Both the position numbers and the translations under genes were made by a program. DNA of 64,000 nucleotides from Chloroflexi bacterium CFX4 (GTDB lineage Bacteria; Chloroflexota; Anaerolineae; Aggregatilineales; UBA2796), in the NCBI GenBank assembly GCA_021404685.1, contig QWHC01000020.1, positions 62,001-126,000 of the forward strand. The letters run 5' to 3'. Below the pieces are notes generated by a model, which saw only the letters and a list, made by a program, of their open reading frames with translations, did not search any database and had not been told where the DNA came from. Position 1 is the stretch's first letter; each line of letters begins with the position of its first letter. This document shows positions 16,475 through 24,740 of the stretch, in pieces.

Positions 16475-17926
16475 CTAGGCAATCACGACTTTGATAGGAT
16501 AACTTGGAAATTCGGCAAATTCGCCCAACCAACGCACGCCTTCATGCACCAAATCTACCTGAAGGCGATACAATCCGTGCTTGTTTGGCGCAACAATCTG
16601 AAAAGGCAGCACCACTTGCTCGTTAGGCGCAATCTCACGCGGCAACGGCGTGCGAAAGCCTTCTTTCAAGAGCATTTTGCCGCGTGAGTCCAACCAGTGA
16701 TAGCTGATGTTGACGCAATGCGGCGTCCGCTGTGCAGGATACCACGTCCCAATGCCTGTGTTCCGCACATTCAGCAGCGCATCGTACATCTCGCCAGTCA
16801 CCATCATCTCGGGTATGGCGCACTCAATGATCTGCGCGGCGTATGGGTTCAGGCGGCGCGGATAGAGGAAGCGTGCAGCGCCTTTCTGATGTAACCGTAG
16901 GGCGAAGCTGCTCAAGCCAATGCGGATCTTATCAACGGTGTTTCGGCGTGGCGGCGCTTGTTTGCCGTCTAAAGGTGGCAATGACGGCGGCGGTGGTTGC
17001 AACGCCACAGGTTCGGGCAGCGCTAAGGGAGGCGCTTCGGGAGGCGGGTGAGCCAATGCAGCAAGTTGCGCCTCCAAAGCCTGCTGCGCCGCTTGGTGAG
17101 AGGCAAGCTGCTCCGCGTGCTGGTTGATGAGTTGCTGATAGTGCGCCAGCCGCACCTCAGATTGCCGCAAGCGCATTCGCAGCGCTGTATTATCATCGAG
17201 CAGCGCGGCAAAGTTGAAGTTCCCTTCATAGAGCGCGTGCAAACGCTTCATGATTTCGGGCAGGTGCCGGTTGATGCGTGGATAGAAAATACCGATCTGG
17301 CTGGCGGCAAACATCGCGCTAATTTCGCGCCCAAGCCTAAAGTGGAAGGCAGGGTTTGCCGCGCAGGCTTGCAAGGCAGCCGTCAGATGCTCATCTTCGC
17401 CAACCTTACCAAAGGGCAGTACAAAAAAGATGGCGAAAGGCTGCGCCGTGAACAACGCGCTAAACTGGGCGATCTGCTCTCTTGGCGAACAATCCGCCGA
17501 GAGCGCCACAATTACAAATAGCGGCGTTAGGGCGTCTAGGTGTGGCTGTAATGCCTGCCAATCCGCCGTTTGCGCCGATGGCATAGTGTGCAAATGTACC
17601 TTTTCCGCTTCCGCCGCCAAGCCGTTCAGATAGCGTTCCAGCCAGCCTTGCCACGCCTCAGGATTGGGCGCATGAGGTATGATCACACGTGCGGTGGCAG
17701 CTTCAGGGACTGCCCATGCCGCGCTTGAGGCGCCAAGCGTTGCCGTCGCGGCAAGGTCAAGCACTTGTGGCGGCGTTGGATAGTAGGCGGCGATCTGTTT
17801 GAGCAGGAAAACATCTATGCCACGCAAGGCAACTGATGGTGTGGGCTTGGCACCGATTGCCAATTCAACCATTTGCCAATAGCGCGCCACAGGCTGATAG
17901 CTGGTGAAAATCGTCTCAGTGTTCAT
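16475..17926 (-). CDS. Three-part protein: Rossmann-like domain, coiled coil, Ig-like domain
   Basis: I do not recognise this as a known family. Residues 1-225 resemble a class I methyltransferase fold (V-L-D-L-A-A-T-A, where SAM enzymes have D-x-G-x-G) but the glycine motif is missing, so it is probably inactive. A Gln/Ala-rich coiled coil and a Pro-rich linker follow (about 250-320). The C-terminal 120 residues look like the NBR1/FW-type Ig domain: N-V-R-N-T-G-I-G-T-W, then Y-H-W-L-D-S-R-G and G-L-Y-R-L-Q-V-D-L-V. Start ATG 17926 is 25 bp after the previous stop; a TTG at 17965 is possible. Lies in the glycan cluster and is perhaps a scaffold. Confidence 0.6.
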   Translation of the reverse strand: MNTETIFTSYQPVARYWQMVELAIGAKPTPSVALRGIDVFLLKQIAAYYPTPPQVLDLAATATLGASSAAWAVPEAATARVIIPHAPNPEAWQGWLERYLNGLAAEAEKVHLHTMPSAQTADWQALQPHLDALTPLFVIVALSADCSPREQIAQFSALFTAQPFAIFFVLPFGKVGEDEHLTAALQACAANPAFHFRLGREISAMFAASQIGIFYPRINRHLPEIMKRLHALYEGNFNFAALLDDNTALRMRLRQSEVRLAHYQQLINQHAEQLASHQAAQQALEAQLAALAHPPPEAPPLALPEPVALQPPPPSLPPLDGKQAPPRRNTVDKIRIGLSSFALRLHQKGAARFLYPRRLNPYAAQIIECAIPEMMVTGEMYDALLNVRNTGIGTWYPAQRTPHCVNISYHWLDSRGKMLLKEGFRTPLPREIAPNEQVVLPFQIVAPNKHGLYRLQVDLVHEGVRWLGEFAEFPSYPIKVVIA

Positions 17927-17951
17927 GGGCGGATCAATAGCAGGCGGTGTG

Positions 17952-18788
17952 TTAAATATAGCCAAGATCGGGATGATACCGCAAGTGGCGCGTGTTCAAC
18001 AAATGTCCGCGTCGTAAGTCTAATTGGTTAAAGGCACGCCGCACATAGCCAAGCTGCCGCTGCCAAACTTCTGGGGGCATCTTTTCTGTGATGAGCGAAT
18101 GCGGCATGGTGTAGTAGTAGCCCGCCACCACCGGCACGAACACCAAGCGGCGTCCGCTGAAGGCAAGGTGCAGGTTCAATTCCCAGTCCTCACGGCCCGC
18201 CATTCGGGCATCAGAGAGCAAGCCGTTTGCGTCCAGCAGCTGCATACGGTCTACCAACGCCAGCGTATCAATATAGTTGTCGTCTAGAATGCGATCCTGA
18301 AAACTCTCAGCGCTCAGCAAGTGTTGGGCTTCGCCACTCTCGGCATGAACCAGAATCAGGCTGCCATAGACCAGGGCGGCGTTTGTATCAAGAATGCTGC
18401 GGTAGAGCAAAGGTAAATTCTCCGGCAGCACCTCATTATCGGCATCTAGGAACAAAATGTAGCGATATCGCGCCTCGAAAAGCGCCTGATTACGCACGGC
18501 AGCGGGCGCACCGCTGTTTTCGACGCGCAGCAATACGCGCAAGCCGTCCTCAAAGTAGAGTGCCTCTAGCTGGCGCAGCAGCGTTGTAGAGCCATCCCGC
18601 GAGGCGTCATCCAACACCAGCACCTCAGCAGGGACATCCGCAGCGCGCAGCAAGGCGGCGGCACGCAGCGCAGAGCCAACCGAACGTCCAAGCACAAATT
18701 CATGATTCCAGTTGGGAATGGCGATGGTAATGCCATTCGGCGGATTGCGAAGCGCGGCGGGTGTGTTAGGCATGGTCGGCTGTGGCAT
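17952..18788 (-). CDS. Family 2 glycosyltransferase
   Basis: A GT-A fold enzyme of 278 residues. I-A-I-P-N-W-N-H-E at the N-terminus is the GT2 nucleotide-binding start, V-L-D-D-A-S-R-D-G-S-T the second acidic site, and F-L-D-A-D-N-E near residue 115 holds the metal-binding DxD. G-R-E-D-W-E-L-N-L near 200 is the catalytic base region (ED motif). No membrane segments, so it is a soluble or peripheral enzyme transferring a sugar to a glycan. It overlaps the upstream gene by 23 bp if the first ATG is used; the ATG five codons later would reduce this to 8 bp. Confidence 0.88.
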   Translation of the reverse strand: MPQPTMPNTPAALRNPPNGITIAIPNWNHEFVLGRSVGSALRAAALLRAADVPAEVLVLDDASRDGSTTLLRQLEALYFEDGLRVLLRVENSGAPAAVRNQALFEARYRYILFLDADNEVLPENLPLLYRSILDTNAALVYGSLILVHAESGEAQHLLSAESFQDRILDDNYIDTLALVDRMQLLDANGLLSDARMAGREDWELNLHLAFSGRRLVFVPVVAGYYYTMPHSLITEKMPPEVWQRQLGYVRRAFNQLDLRRGHLLNTRHLRYHPDLGYI

Positions 18789-19755
18789 GGTGGGGCATTT
18801 GCAAGATGGTGCGTGCGACGCCTGCCTCTAGGGATGGCAGGGTTAGATAGTCTCGGATGAAGCGGTCGCGCACGTCGGCATAGTCAAAGGCGCGCAGCTG
18901 CTCGTCAAAATCGGTCTCGTTCAGCATGAGGTAGGTGAAGGGCAATCGCGCCGATTCATCTGTCGGCTCGTGATCCTGCACCTTGATCGGCACGCTGCCT
19001 GCCATCAGCGCGTTCCGAAAACGCTCGCTTTCCACATAGAAATAGTCGTGGTGCGAGACCCAAATGTAATAGCGTGTGCGCTCTAAAATTTTTTGCAACT
19101 GCTCGCCGTTGATGTGCGGACCTTCTTCGGTGATGTGCGTAAGGTGCGGCAAATATAAAATGCCATTCGCGCCGCAGCGTTTGATCAGGCGGTGCGCGAA
19201 CAGCATACGGCGCTTTTCAAGATGACCAATAAACGCCCAAGGAATCGGGCGTTCTTGGTGCGTGTTCCGCCAGCGCAGCACTTTTCGGCGCTCGCTTTGG
19301 GTTAAGCCGTTGAAGAAGAAGTGATAGCCTTCGCGCATGGCAGGCTGCATATAAGGGTACTGGCTGTGAAAGCCGAGATCGTAAAGCGCCTGAATGCCTG
19401 TTTGTTCGCAGAGGCGGTAGGTTTCGGCGAACCAGTTAGTTTGCACACATTCAAGCAGAACCACACCGATCTGCGTTGTGCGCGCCTTCATCGCCTTGAT
19501 CAGACGGATTGCTTCCACCAGATCAGGTTGCCCTTTGCAATAGGCAACCGCCACCTCATACAGGTTGACATAAAGCGTCAGATCGTATTCGGCAGGCTGG
19601 TAGGTCTTGAGGGTGCAAACATCCACCACGCTGCCGAGATTGTGAAATGCCTCTGCCAAACGGTAGCCAATTGTATCATAGTAGTAGTTGATGCTGCCTG
19701 CCACCACGATCAGGACGCGACGTGCGGCGTTTGGCGCGGGTGCATCCTGAAGCAT
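18766..19755 (-). CDS. CgeB-like glycosyltransferase
   Basis: A protein of about 329 residues. It starts with a Rossmann strand, R-R-V-L-I-V-V-A-G-S, and keeps a GT-B-like second half with W-V-S-H-H-D-Y-F-Y-V-E-S-E-R-F-R-N-A-L-M-A-G-S-V-P split by a short helix. That pattern is seen in CgeB/exostosin-like sugar transferases, where the host residue E-x-x-R binds the donor. The ATG at 19755 overlaps the miaB stop as TGATG, so the two are translationally coupled. A longer start would lie inside miaB. The sugar is unknown; the role is probably in the same surface-glycan path as the three genes after it. Confidence 0.68.
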   Translation of the reverse strand: MLQDAPAPNAARRVLIVVAGSINYYYDTIGYRLAEAFHNLGSVVDVCTLKTYQPAEYDLTLYVNLYEVAVAYCKGQPDLVEAIRLIKAMKARTTQIGVVLLECVQTNWFAETYRLCEQTGIQALYDLGFHSQYPYMQPAMREGYHFFFNGLTQSERRKVLRWRNTHQERPIPWAFIGHLEKRRMLFAHRLIKRCGANGILYLPHLTHITEEGPHINGEQLQKILERTRYYIWVSHHDYFYVESERFRNALMAGSVPIKVQDHEPTDESARLPFTYLMLNETDFDEQLRAFDYADVRDRFIRDYLTLPSLEAGVARTILQMPHHATADHA

Positions 19756-21176
19756 CAGTTGATGACCTCTAAACGCAGCGGATCGAGCGGATCGGGCAAC
19801 GTTGCCGCACCGGGCAGACGCCCTTGCATAGACCAAGCCCCTGTCCATGTGATTTCGACTTCTACAGTTTGCCCGCGCCGTTCTTGATCATCCGCAAAGA
19901 AGACCAGCTTGTTCTGCGGCGTGCGCCCACGCCATTTATCGCCCTGCTTTGCCTCGACCAGCACTGGCACCACGCTGCCGAGCCATTCGGCGTTGCGCTC
20001 TGCGCTAATGCGCGCATGTTGCTCGTCAAGCATCAGGCGGCGGCGCTCTTTTTCTGCCTCTGGCACATCGTCAGGCATGGTGCGCTCGCTGACGGTCTGT
20101 GGACGCGGGCTGTATTTGGCGATATGAATCTTATCAAGGCGCAGGTCTTCCAGCAGTTGGTAGGTCTGCATGAACTGCGCTTCTGTTTCCGAAGGGAAGC
20201 CGACGATAATATCGGTATTGATCGCCACGTTGGGGATGCGCGCCCGAATGCGCTCGATCAGGGCGCGGTATTCCGCCTGTGTGTAGCCGCGCTTCATGCG
20301 CCGCAGCACTTCGTCATCGCCCGCTTGCACCGGCACCTCAATATGCGGCATGACGGAAGGCAGTTCGGCAACTGTGTCCAAGAGTTTATCCGTCATCCAA
20401 TTCGGATGGCTGGTCAGGAAGCGAATGCGCTGCAAGCCTTCCGCGGTGCCTGCTTCATGTACAATCCGCAGCAGGTCGGCAAGGTCGGGTCCGTCGGGAA
20501 TATCCTTGCCGTAGCGATCTACAATCTGCCCAAGCAAGGTGATCTCTTTGACGCCTTGCCGCGCCAGACTGCGAACCTCCGCCACGATCTCGCCCACGCT
20601 GCGGCTGCGCTCCACGCCACGCCGAAACGGGATGATGCAGAAGGCACAAGCGTGCGAACAACCATAGACGATTGGCACATGCGCCGCAATCAGGTTGCCG
20701 CGCTCATGGGCGGGCAGGATCAACAGCTCATCTTGAAGGGCATCTTGCAGGGCGCGTGCCTCTGCCTCAACTGCTTGCGAATCTTCAATGCCGCGCTCAT
20801 GCAAAAATTCAACCATTGGCAGCGGATCAGAGGGTGCCATGAAGACATCCACAAACGGGAAGCGCTTTCGCAGCGGCAGCGGATCGCGCACGCCAACCAT
20901 ACAACCCATCAGCCCGATCACTTTGGTGGGATGCTGCCGTTTGATCTTGTTAAGCGCGTGCAGGCGCTGCACGCCTTTTTCTTCTGCGCCCTGCCGCACT
21001 ACGCACGTATTGACCACCAAGACATCGGCAGACTCAGGGGCATCGGCAGCGCGCAGACCGAGTTTTTCCAACTCACTCGCAAGGCGCTGCGAGTCTGCCA
21101 CGTTCATTTGGCAGCCAAGCGTCCAGATATAATATTGCGCGTGTTCTTGTTGAGTTGGCACGCTACACACCCTCAT
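19755..21176 (-). CDS. miaB: tRNA-2-methylthio-N6-dimethylallyladenosine synthase
   Basis: A radical-SAM methylthiotransferase that acts on A37 of tRNAs reading UNN codons. Order: UPF0004 domain with T-L-G-C-Q-M-N (first Fe-S ligand C22) and N-T-C-V-V, G-C-M-V-G for the other two ligands; radical-SAM core with Y-G-C-S-H-A-C-A-F-C near residue 175; and a TRAM domain at the C-terminus. 473 residues, as expected. Its stop overlaps the start of a glycosyltransferase gene, which is odd company. The region before it has a palindrome over a TATAAT box (21203-21223). Confidence 0.95.
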   Translation of the reverse strand: MRVCSVPTQQEHAQYYIWTLGCQMNVADSQRLASELEKLGLRAADAPESADVLVVNTCVVRQGAEEKGVQRLHALNKIKRQHPTKVIGLMGCMVGVRDPLPLRKRFPFVDVFMAPSDPLPMVEFLHERGIEDSQAVEAEARALQDALQDELLILPAHERGNLIAAHVPIVYGCSHACAFCIIPFRRGVERSRSVGEIVAEVRSLARQGVKEITLLGQIVDRYGKDIPDGPDLADLLRIVHEAGTAEGLQRIRFLTSHPNWMTDKLLDTVAELPSVMPHIEVPVQAGDDEVLRRMKRGYTQAEYRALIERIRARIPNVAINTDIIVGFPSETEAQFMQTYQLLEDLRLDKIHIAKYSPRPQTVSERTMPDDVPEAEKERRRLMLDEQHARISAERNAEWLGSVVPVLVEAKQGDKWRGRTPQNKLVFFADDQERRGQTVEVEITWTGAWSMQGRLPGAATLPDPLDPLRLEVIN

Positions 21177-21202
21177 TTAACCCATAGCCAACACGGAATG
21201 TT

Positions 21203-21223
21203 GCCATTATAGCCGATAATGGC
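21203..21223. promoter_or_regulatory. 8-5-8 inverted repeat over the miaB promoter
   Basis: GCCATTAT and ATAATGGC are separated by 5 bases. On the minus strand the repeat contains TATAAT, which fits a -10 box about 35 bp before miaB. A repressor could sit here; alternatively the symmetry is chance. Confidence 0.45.
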
Positions 21224-21398
21224 AGGTGATGGTAGCGTTTTTTCGGCGGCTATTCATCAGCGCCACAAGCCAGGCGATCACCACACGCTTCACGCCATCC
21301 GCGGTCAGGTGCGCTTTGACAATATTCCCGCGCCGATCTAAGATTTGGCATGGGTGTGCCTGCACAGGCAAATTGCTCTCTAAGCTAGGGGTGGGGAA

Positions 21399-22949
21399 TT
21401 GGTCAGAAAAACCGACATCAAACGCACTAAAATCGTTGCCACTATCGGACCGTCATCGTCCGACGAGGCAGTTCTGCGCGCCATGATCCGCGCCGGCATG
21501 GATGTGGCACGCATCAACTTTAGCCATGGCGATCACGCCACGCACGCACGCAACATTGAGCTAATTCGGCAAGCTGCTGCGGCTGAAAATGCCGTTGTTG
21601 CAATTATGGGCGATCTGCAAGGACCGAAAATCCGCTTGGGCAAGGTCGTCAATGAGCCAATTCTGCTCAAGATTGGCGATACGCTCACACTCACCACGCG
21701 CACGAATGATCCGGATGTCGCCGCCGCGGATAAGAGGGTCTTTCCGCTGCCGCACCCGGAATTCGTGCGCGATGTGCGCGCCGGACACCGCCTGCTGCTG
21801 GACGATGGCGCTATCGAATTTAAGGTGCTAACTGCCACCAGCACCGATTTGGTTTGTGAGGTGGTTGTGGAAGGCGAGTTGCGCTCACGGAAAGGTGTTA
21901 GCGCACCTGAATCGCGCCTGACGCTCTCGGCGTTGACCGATAAAGACCGCGAAGATGTGAAGTTTGCCATTGAAAACAGGCTGGATTACATCGCCATGTC
22001 CTTTGTGCGTTCCGGCAAGGATATGGATGAATTGCGCTGGCTGTGCCGTTACCTGAATGCTGATGATGTGGCGCTCATCGCCAAGATTGAAAAGCACGAG
22101 GCAATCGAGGCCTTTGACGATATTCTGCGCGCCTCTGATGGCATTATGGTGGCGCGTGGCGATCTGGGCGTGGAGACGCCCGCCGAAGAAGTGCCGATCC
22201 ACCAAAAAGAGATCATTCGGCGCTGCAATGAAGTGGGCAAGCCGGTGATCACCGCCACACAGATGCTGCAATCTATGGTCACTAATCCGCGCCCGACCCG
22301 CGCAGAGGCAAGCGACGTTGCCAACGCGATCTTTGATGGTAGCGATGCCGTCATGCTCAGCGGCGAGACTGCTTCTGGCAGGTTCCCGATCATCGCTGTG
22401 GAAACCATGTCGAACATCGCTGTGATTGCCGAACGCAATTATGATCGCGGCGCACGTTCCAACCGTGTGGAGCGCGCCTTGTTGGCGCTTGGCGAAGCCC
22501 GACAGTTGGGTAGTGTGGTGGGTGAAAATTTTGCAGTGGCAACCAGCCGCACTGCCAGCGTCTTGGCAGATGTCCTCAGCGCACGCGCCATTGTCACCAC
22601 CACATGGACAGGCTCAACAGCGCGTCAGGTGGCGCGCACACGCCCCAAAACGCCTATCTTTTGCGTCACGCCCAACGAAACCACCCTACAACGCATGGCG
22701 TTGGTGTGGGGTGTGCTGCCGATCTATGTGCCAGAGTTCAGCACCATTGATGAGATGGTGCAGAGTGTGATGAGAGCCTGTTATGATCAAGAAATTGTTG
22801 AATTTGGCGACGTGCTGGTGCTGATCGCTGGAATGCCTTTTGGAGCAGGCAGCCAGGCGAATTTTGTGAAGATTCACCGCGTTGGGGAGCATGGCGAAGT
22901 GCCACAGACGCGCATTGCCGCCGCTGCTGCCAACGCCAAAAATAGCTAA
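21399..22949 (+). CDS. pyk: Pyruvate kinase
   Basis: Converts phosphoenolpyruvate and ADP to pyruvate and ATP. Family blocks: T-K-I-V-A-T-I-G-P-S-S near the start, A-R-I-N-F-S-H-G, M-G-D-L-Q-G-P-K-I-R, D-Y-I-A-M-S-F-V-R-S, the active-site I-A-K-I-E-K-H-E-A, and M-V-A-R-G-D-L-G-V-E, then the A-T-Q-M-L-Q-S-M loop. 516 residues, somewhat longer than the roughly 470 of short bacterial forms, with a normal C-terminal domain and a short Ala-rich tail. Start is TTG with GGGGTGGGGAA just before it; no ATG fits better. Divergent from miaB. Confidence 0.95.
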   Translation: MVRKTDIKRTKIVATIGPSSSDEAVLRAMIRAGMDVARINFSHGDHATHARNIELIRQAAAAENAVVAIMGDLQGPKIRLGKVVNEPILLKIGDTLTLTTRTNDPDVAAADKRVFPLPHPEFVRDVRAGHRLLLDDGAIEFKVLTATSTDLVCEVVVEGELRSRKGVSAPESRLTLSALTDKDREDVKFAIENRLDYIAMSFVRSGKDMDELRWLCRYLNADDVALIAKIEKHEAIEAFDDILRASDGIMVARGDLGVETPAEEVPIHQKEIIRRCNEVGKPVITATQMLQSMVTNPRPTRAEASDVANAIFDGSDAVMLSGETASGRFPIIAVETMSNIAVIAERNYDRGARSNRVERALLALGEARQLGSVVGENFAVATSRTASVLADVLSARAIVTTTWTGSTARQVARTRPKTPIFCVTPNETTLQRMALVWGVLPIYVPEFSTIDEMVQSVMRACYDQEIVEFGDVLVLIAGMPFGAGSQANFVKIHRVGEHGEVPQTRIAAAAANAKNS

Positions 22950-22960
22950 ATTGAGTAGCA

Positions 22961-22989
22961 ACACGGATCGGACAATATCCGATCCGTGT
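22961..22989. terminator. Bidirectional hairpin between pyk and galK
   Basis: A perfect 12-bp stem (22961-22972 with 22978-22989) with a 5-base loop between two convergent genes. The T-run is poor but the position and stability fit a shared terminator. Confidence 0.65.
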
Positions 22990-22992
22990 CGT

Positions 22993-24708
22993 TCAGCCCA
23001 CGCCGCCTAAATAGATAACGCCGCTGCCCATGCCTGCTTTTGCCGTGTAGGGCGTGCAGGTCCGCCCTGTCTGCGCTGTGTATGCTGCGCTCACCGTCGC
23101 GATCACATCCGCCACCGCTGCATCTGCCACCAATGCGATCACCGCACCGCCAAAGCCGCCGCCCATCATGCGCGCACCATACACGCCCTTTTGCGCCTGC
23201 GCCAATGCTGCCATGATGTCTAGCTCCGGAATGCTCACCTCATAAAGCTGGCTCAAGCTGGTGTGGCTGGCGTTCAAGAGCGCGCCAAGCGCAGCGGCAT
23301 CGCCCTGCTGCATTGCCTGCACGGCGGCAAGCGTGCGCGCATTTTCTTCCAAAACGTGCTGAGCGCGGCGCGCCACCACTTCGGGCATTGCGGCGCGTTT
23401 GGCAGCAAACAGCTCAGGCGTGGCGTCACGCAGGCTTGACACACCCATCAGGCGTGCTGCTTGCTCACACTGTTCGCGCCGCACGCCGTACTCGCTGCCC
23501 ACCAATTCGCGCCGCACGCCCGTATCGAGCGTCACGAGTGTTACGCCGCTTGGCAGCGGCACCGGCGTTGCCTCAAGGCTGCGGCAGTCAATCAGCAAAG
23601 CATGGTTCGCCTTCCCAACCGCTGCGATCATCTGATCCATAATGCCGCTGCGAATGCCAATGAAATGATGCTCAACCTGCTGCCCAAGCAACGCCTTCTG
23701 CGGCTGCGTGAGCGACAGCCCAAGCAGCGCGCTGAGCGCCTCGAACATGGCAACCTCAATAGCAGCCGATGAGCTGAAGCCTGCGCCAAGCGGCACATCG
23801 CCGGCAATGGTTAGATTCATGCCGCGCAGCCGATTCGGATTCTGCCCATTGAGCAGGGCAAGCGTGCCAGCCAATGCAATCGCGCCGCGTGGATAGCGCG
23901 TCCAAGCGGGTAACGAGTCATCGTGCAGGCGCGCAAAAGGAAAGGTGACCTCATTCTCAAAGTCGAGGGAGTGGAGCGATATCAAACCATCATCGCGCCC
24001 GTCCGCCGCGATGTAGATCGCCTTATCAATAGCGGCGGGCAGCACAAAACCGTCGTTATAGTCGGTGTGTTCGCCAATGATGTTCACCCTGCCCGGCGCG
24101 TAGGCAATACACAGCGGCGCGCTGCCATGCCGCACGGTGAAGGCTGCCTGCACAGCTAGGCGCGGTTGTTCCACTTGGTGCATCTGAAGCGGCAGCTGCG
24201 CTTTGGCAGTGCGAATGGCCCAGTTTTGCAGGTCGTCAAGGTCGGCAGCGACGTAGATCGCCATCTCAGGGAACTGTTCTGTAAGGCGCCCTGCATGGTG
24301 AGTCACTAGTTTGCGGGCGCGCTGGCTGGCGCTTTCAATCGTATCGGCGGCGTGTTGATCGCCGTGCGCTTCATCAATGCGCCAGCCGCTCAGTGGTGAG
24401 GCACTCTCCACATAGTCAGGATCAATGTAAAGACCAAGGGCTTGGTGGCGCTTCAGCGCACTGAGTGCCGCCCAGCCGCTCTCCGCCAGCGACCCAACGC
24501 TAGGCGTCTCATCGGTGATTGCCATCAGAATGATGTGGGCGTGTTGTAGGGCGTCTGCCTCACGGCGCATGGATTCCTGATTCCACTCTGGCACCACAGG
24601 ATCAAAAACGCTGATGCCTTCCGCCGCGCACGCCGCCTTGATCGGCTCGCGCCACTGCGACTTGCCAACCGTCCCCATCAGGAAAATTTGTGCGTGTGTC
24701 TCCGCCAT
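22993..24708 (-). CDS. galK: Galactokinase with N-terminal nucleoside deoxyribosyltransferase-like domain
   Basis: A fusion protein of 571 residues. Residues 1-135 match the Nuc_deoxyrib_tr_2 fold: F-L-M-G-T-V-G-K-S-x-W-R-E, F-D-P-V-V-P-E-W-N, and S-V-G-S-L-A-E-S-G-W, where E76 sits at the place of the catalytic Glu of deoxyribosyltransferases. From about 186 a complete galactokinase follows: P-G-R-V-N-I-I-G-E-H-T-D-Y-N-D-G (205-220), ATP loop V-P-L-G-A-G-F-S-S-S-A-A (305-316), catalytic Asp358 in G-I-M-D-Q-M, and G-G-G-F-G-G near the end. Ordinary GalK has about 380-390 residues. galT and galE are not adjacent. The role of the extra domain is unknown. Confidence 0.9.
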   Translation of the reverse strand: MAETHAQIFLMGTVGKSQWREPIKAACAAEGISVFDPVVPEWNQESMRREADALQHAHIILMAITDETPSVGSLAESGWAALSALKRHQALGLYIDPDYVESASPLSGWRIDEAHGDQHAADTIESASQRARKLVTHHAGRLTEQFPEMAIYVAADLDDLQNWAIRTAKAQLPLQMHQVEQPRLAVQAAFTVRHGSAPLCIAYAPGRVNIIGEHTDYNDGFVLPAAIDKAIYIAADGRDDGLISLHSLDFENEVTFPFARLHDDSLPAWTRYPRGAIALAGTLALLNGQNPNRLRGMNLTIAGDVPLGAGFSSSAAIEVAMFEALSALLGLSLTQPQKALLGQQVEHHFIGIRSGIMDQMIAAVGKANHALLIDCRSLEATPVPLPSGVTLVTLDTGVRRELVGSEYGVRREQCEQAARLMGVSSLRDATPELFAAKRAAMPEVVARRAQHVLEENARTLAAVQAMQQGDAAALGALLNASHTSLSQLYEVSIPELDIMAALAQAQKGVYGARMMGGGFGGAVIALVADAAVADVIATVSAAYTAQTGRTCTPYTAKAGMGSGVIYLGGVG

Positions 24709-24740
24709 GCTTCAGATTGCCTTTGGTGCGCGTTGCTGTG

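Noticed and set aside
19824..21212. 462-codon open frame on the plus strand opposite miaB
   Set aside because: It is the antisense of a clearly conserved radical-SAM gene, lacks a ribosome site and has no domain pattern.
21207..21371. Short minus-strand ORF between miaB and pyk
   Set aside because: Start is TTG without a ribosome site and no family is recognised; mentioned only as a side note in the palindrome finding.
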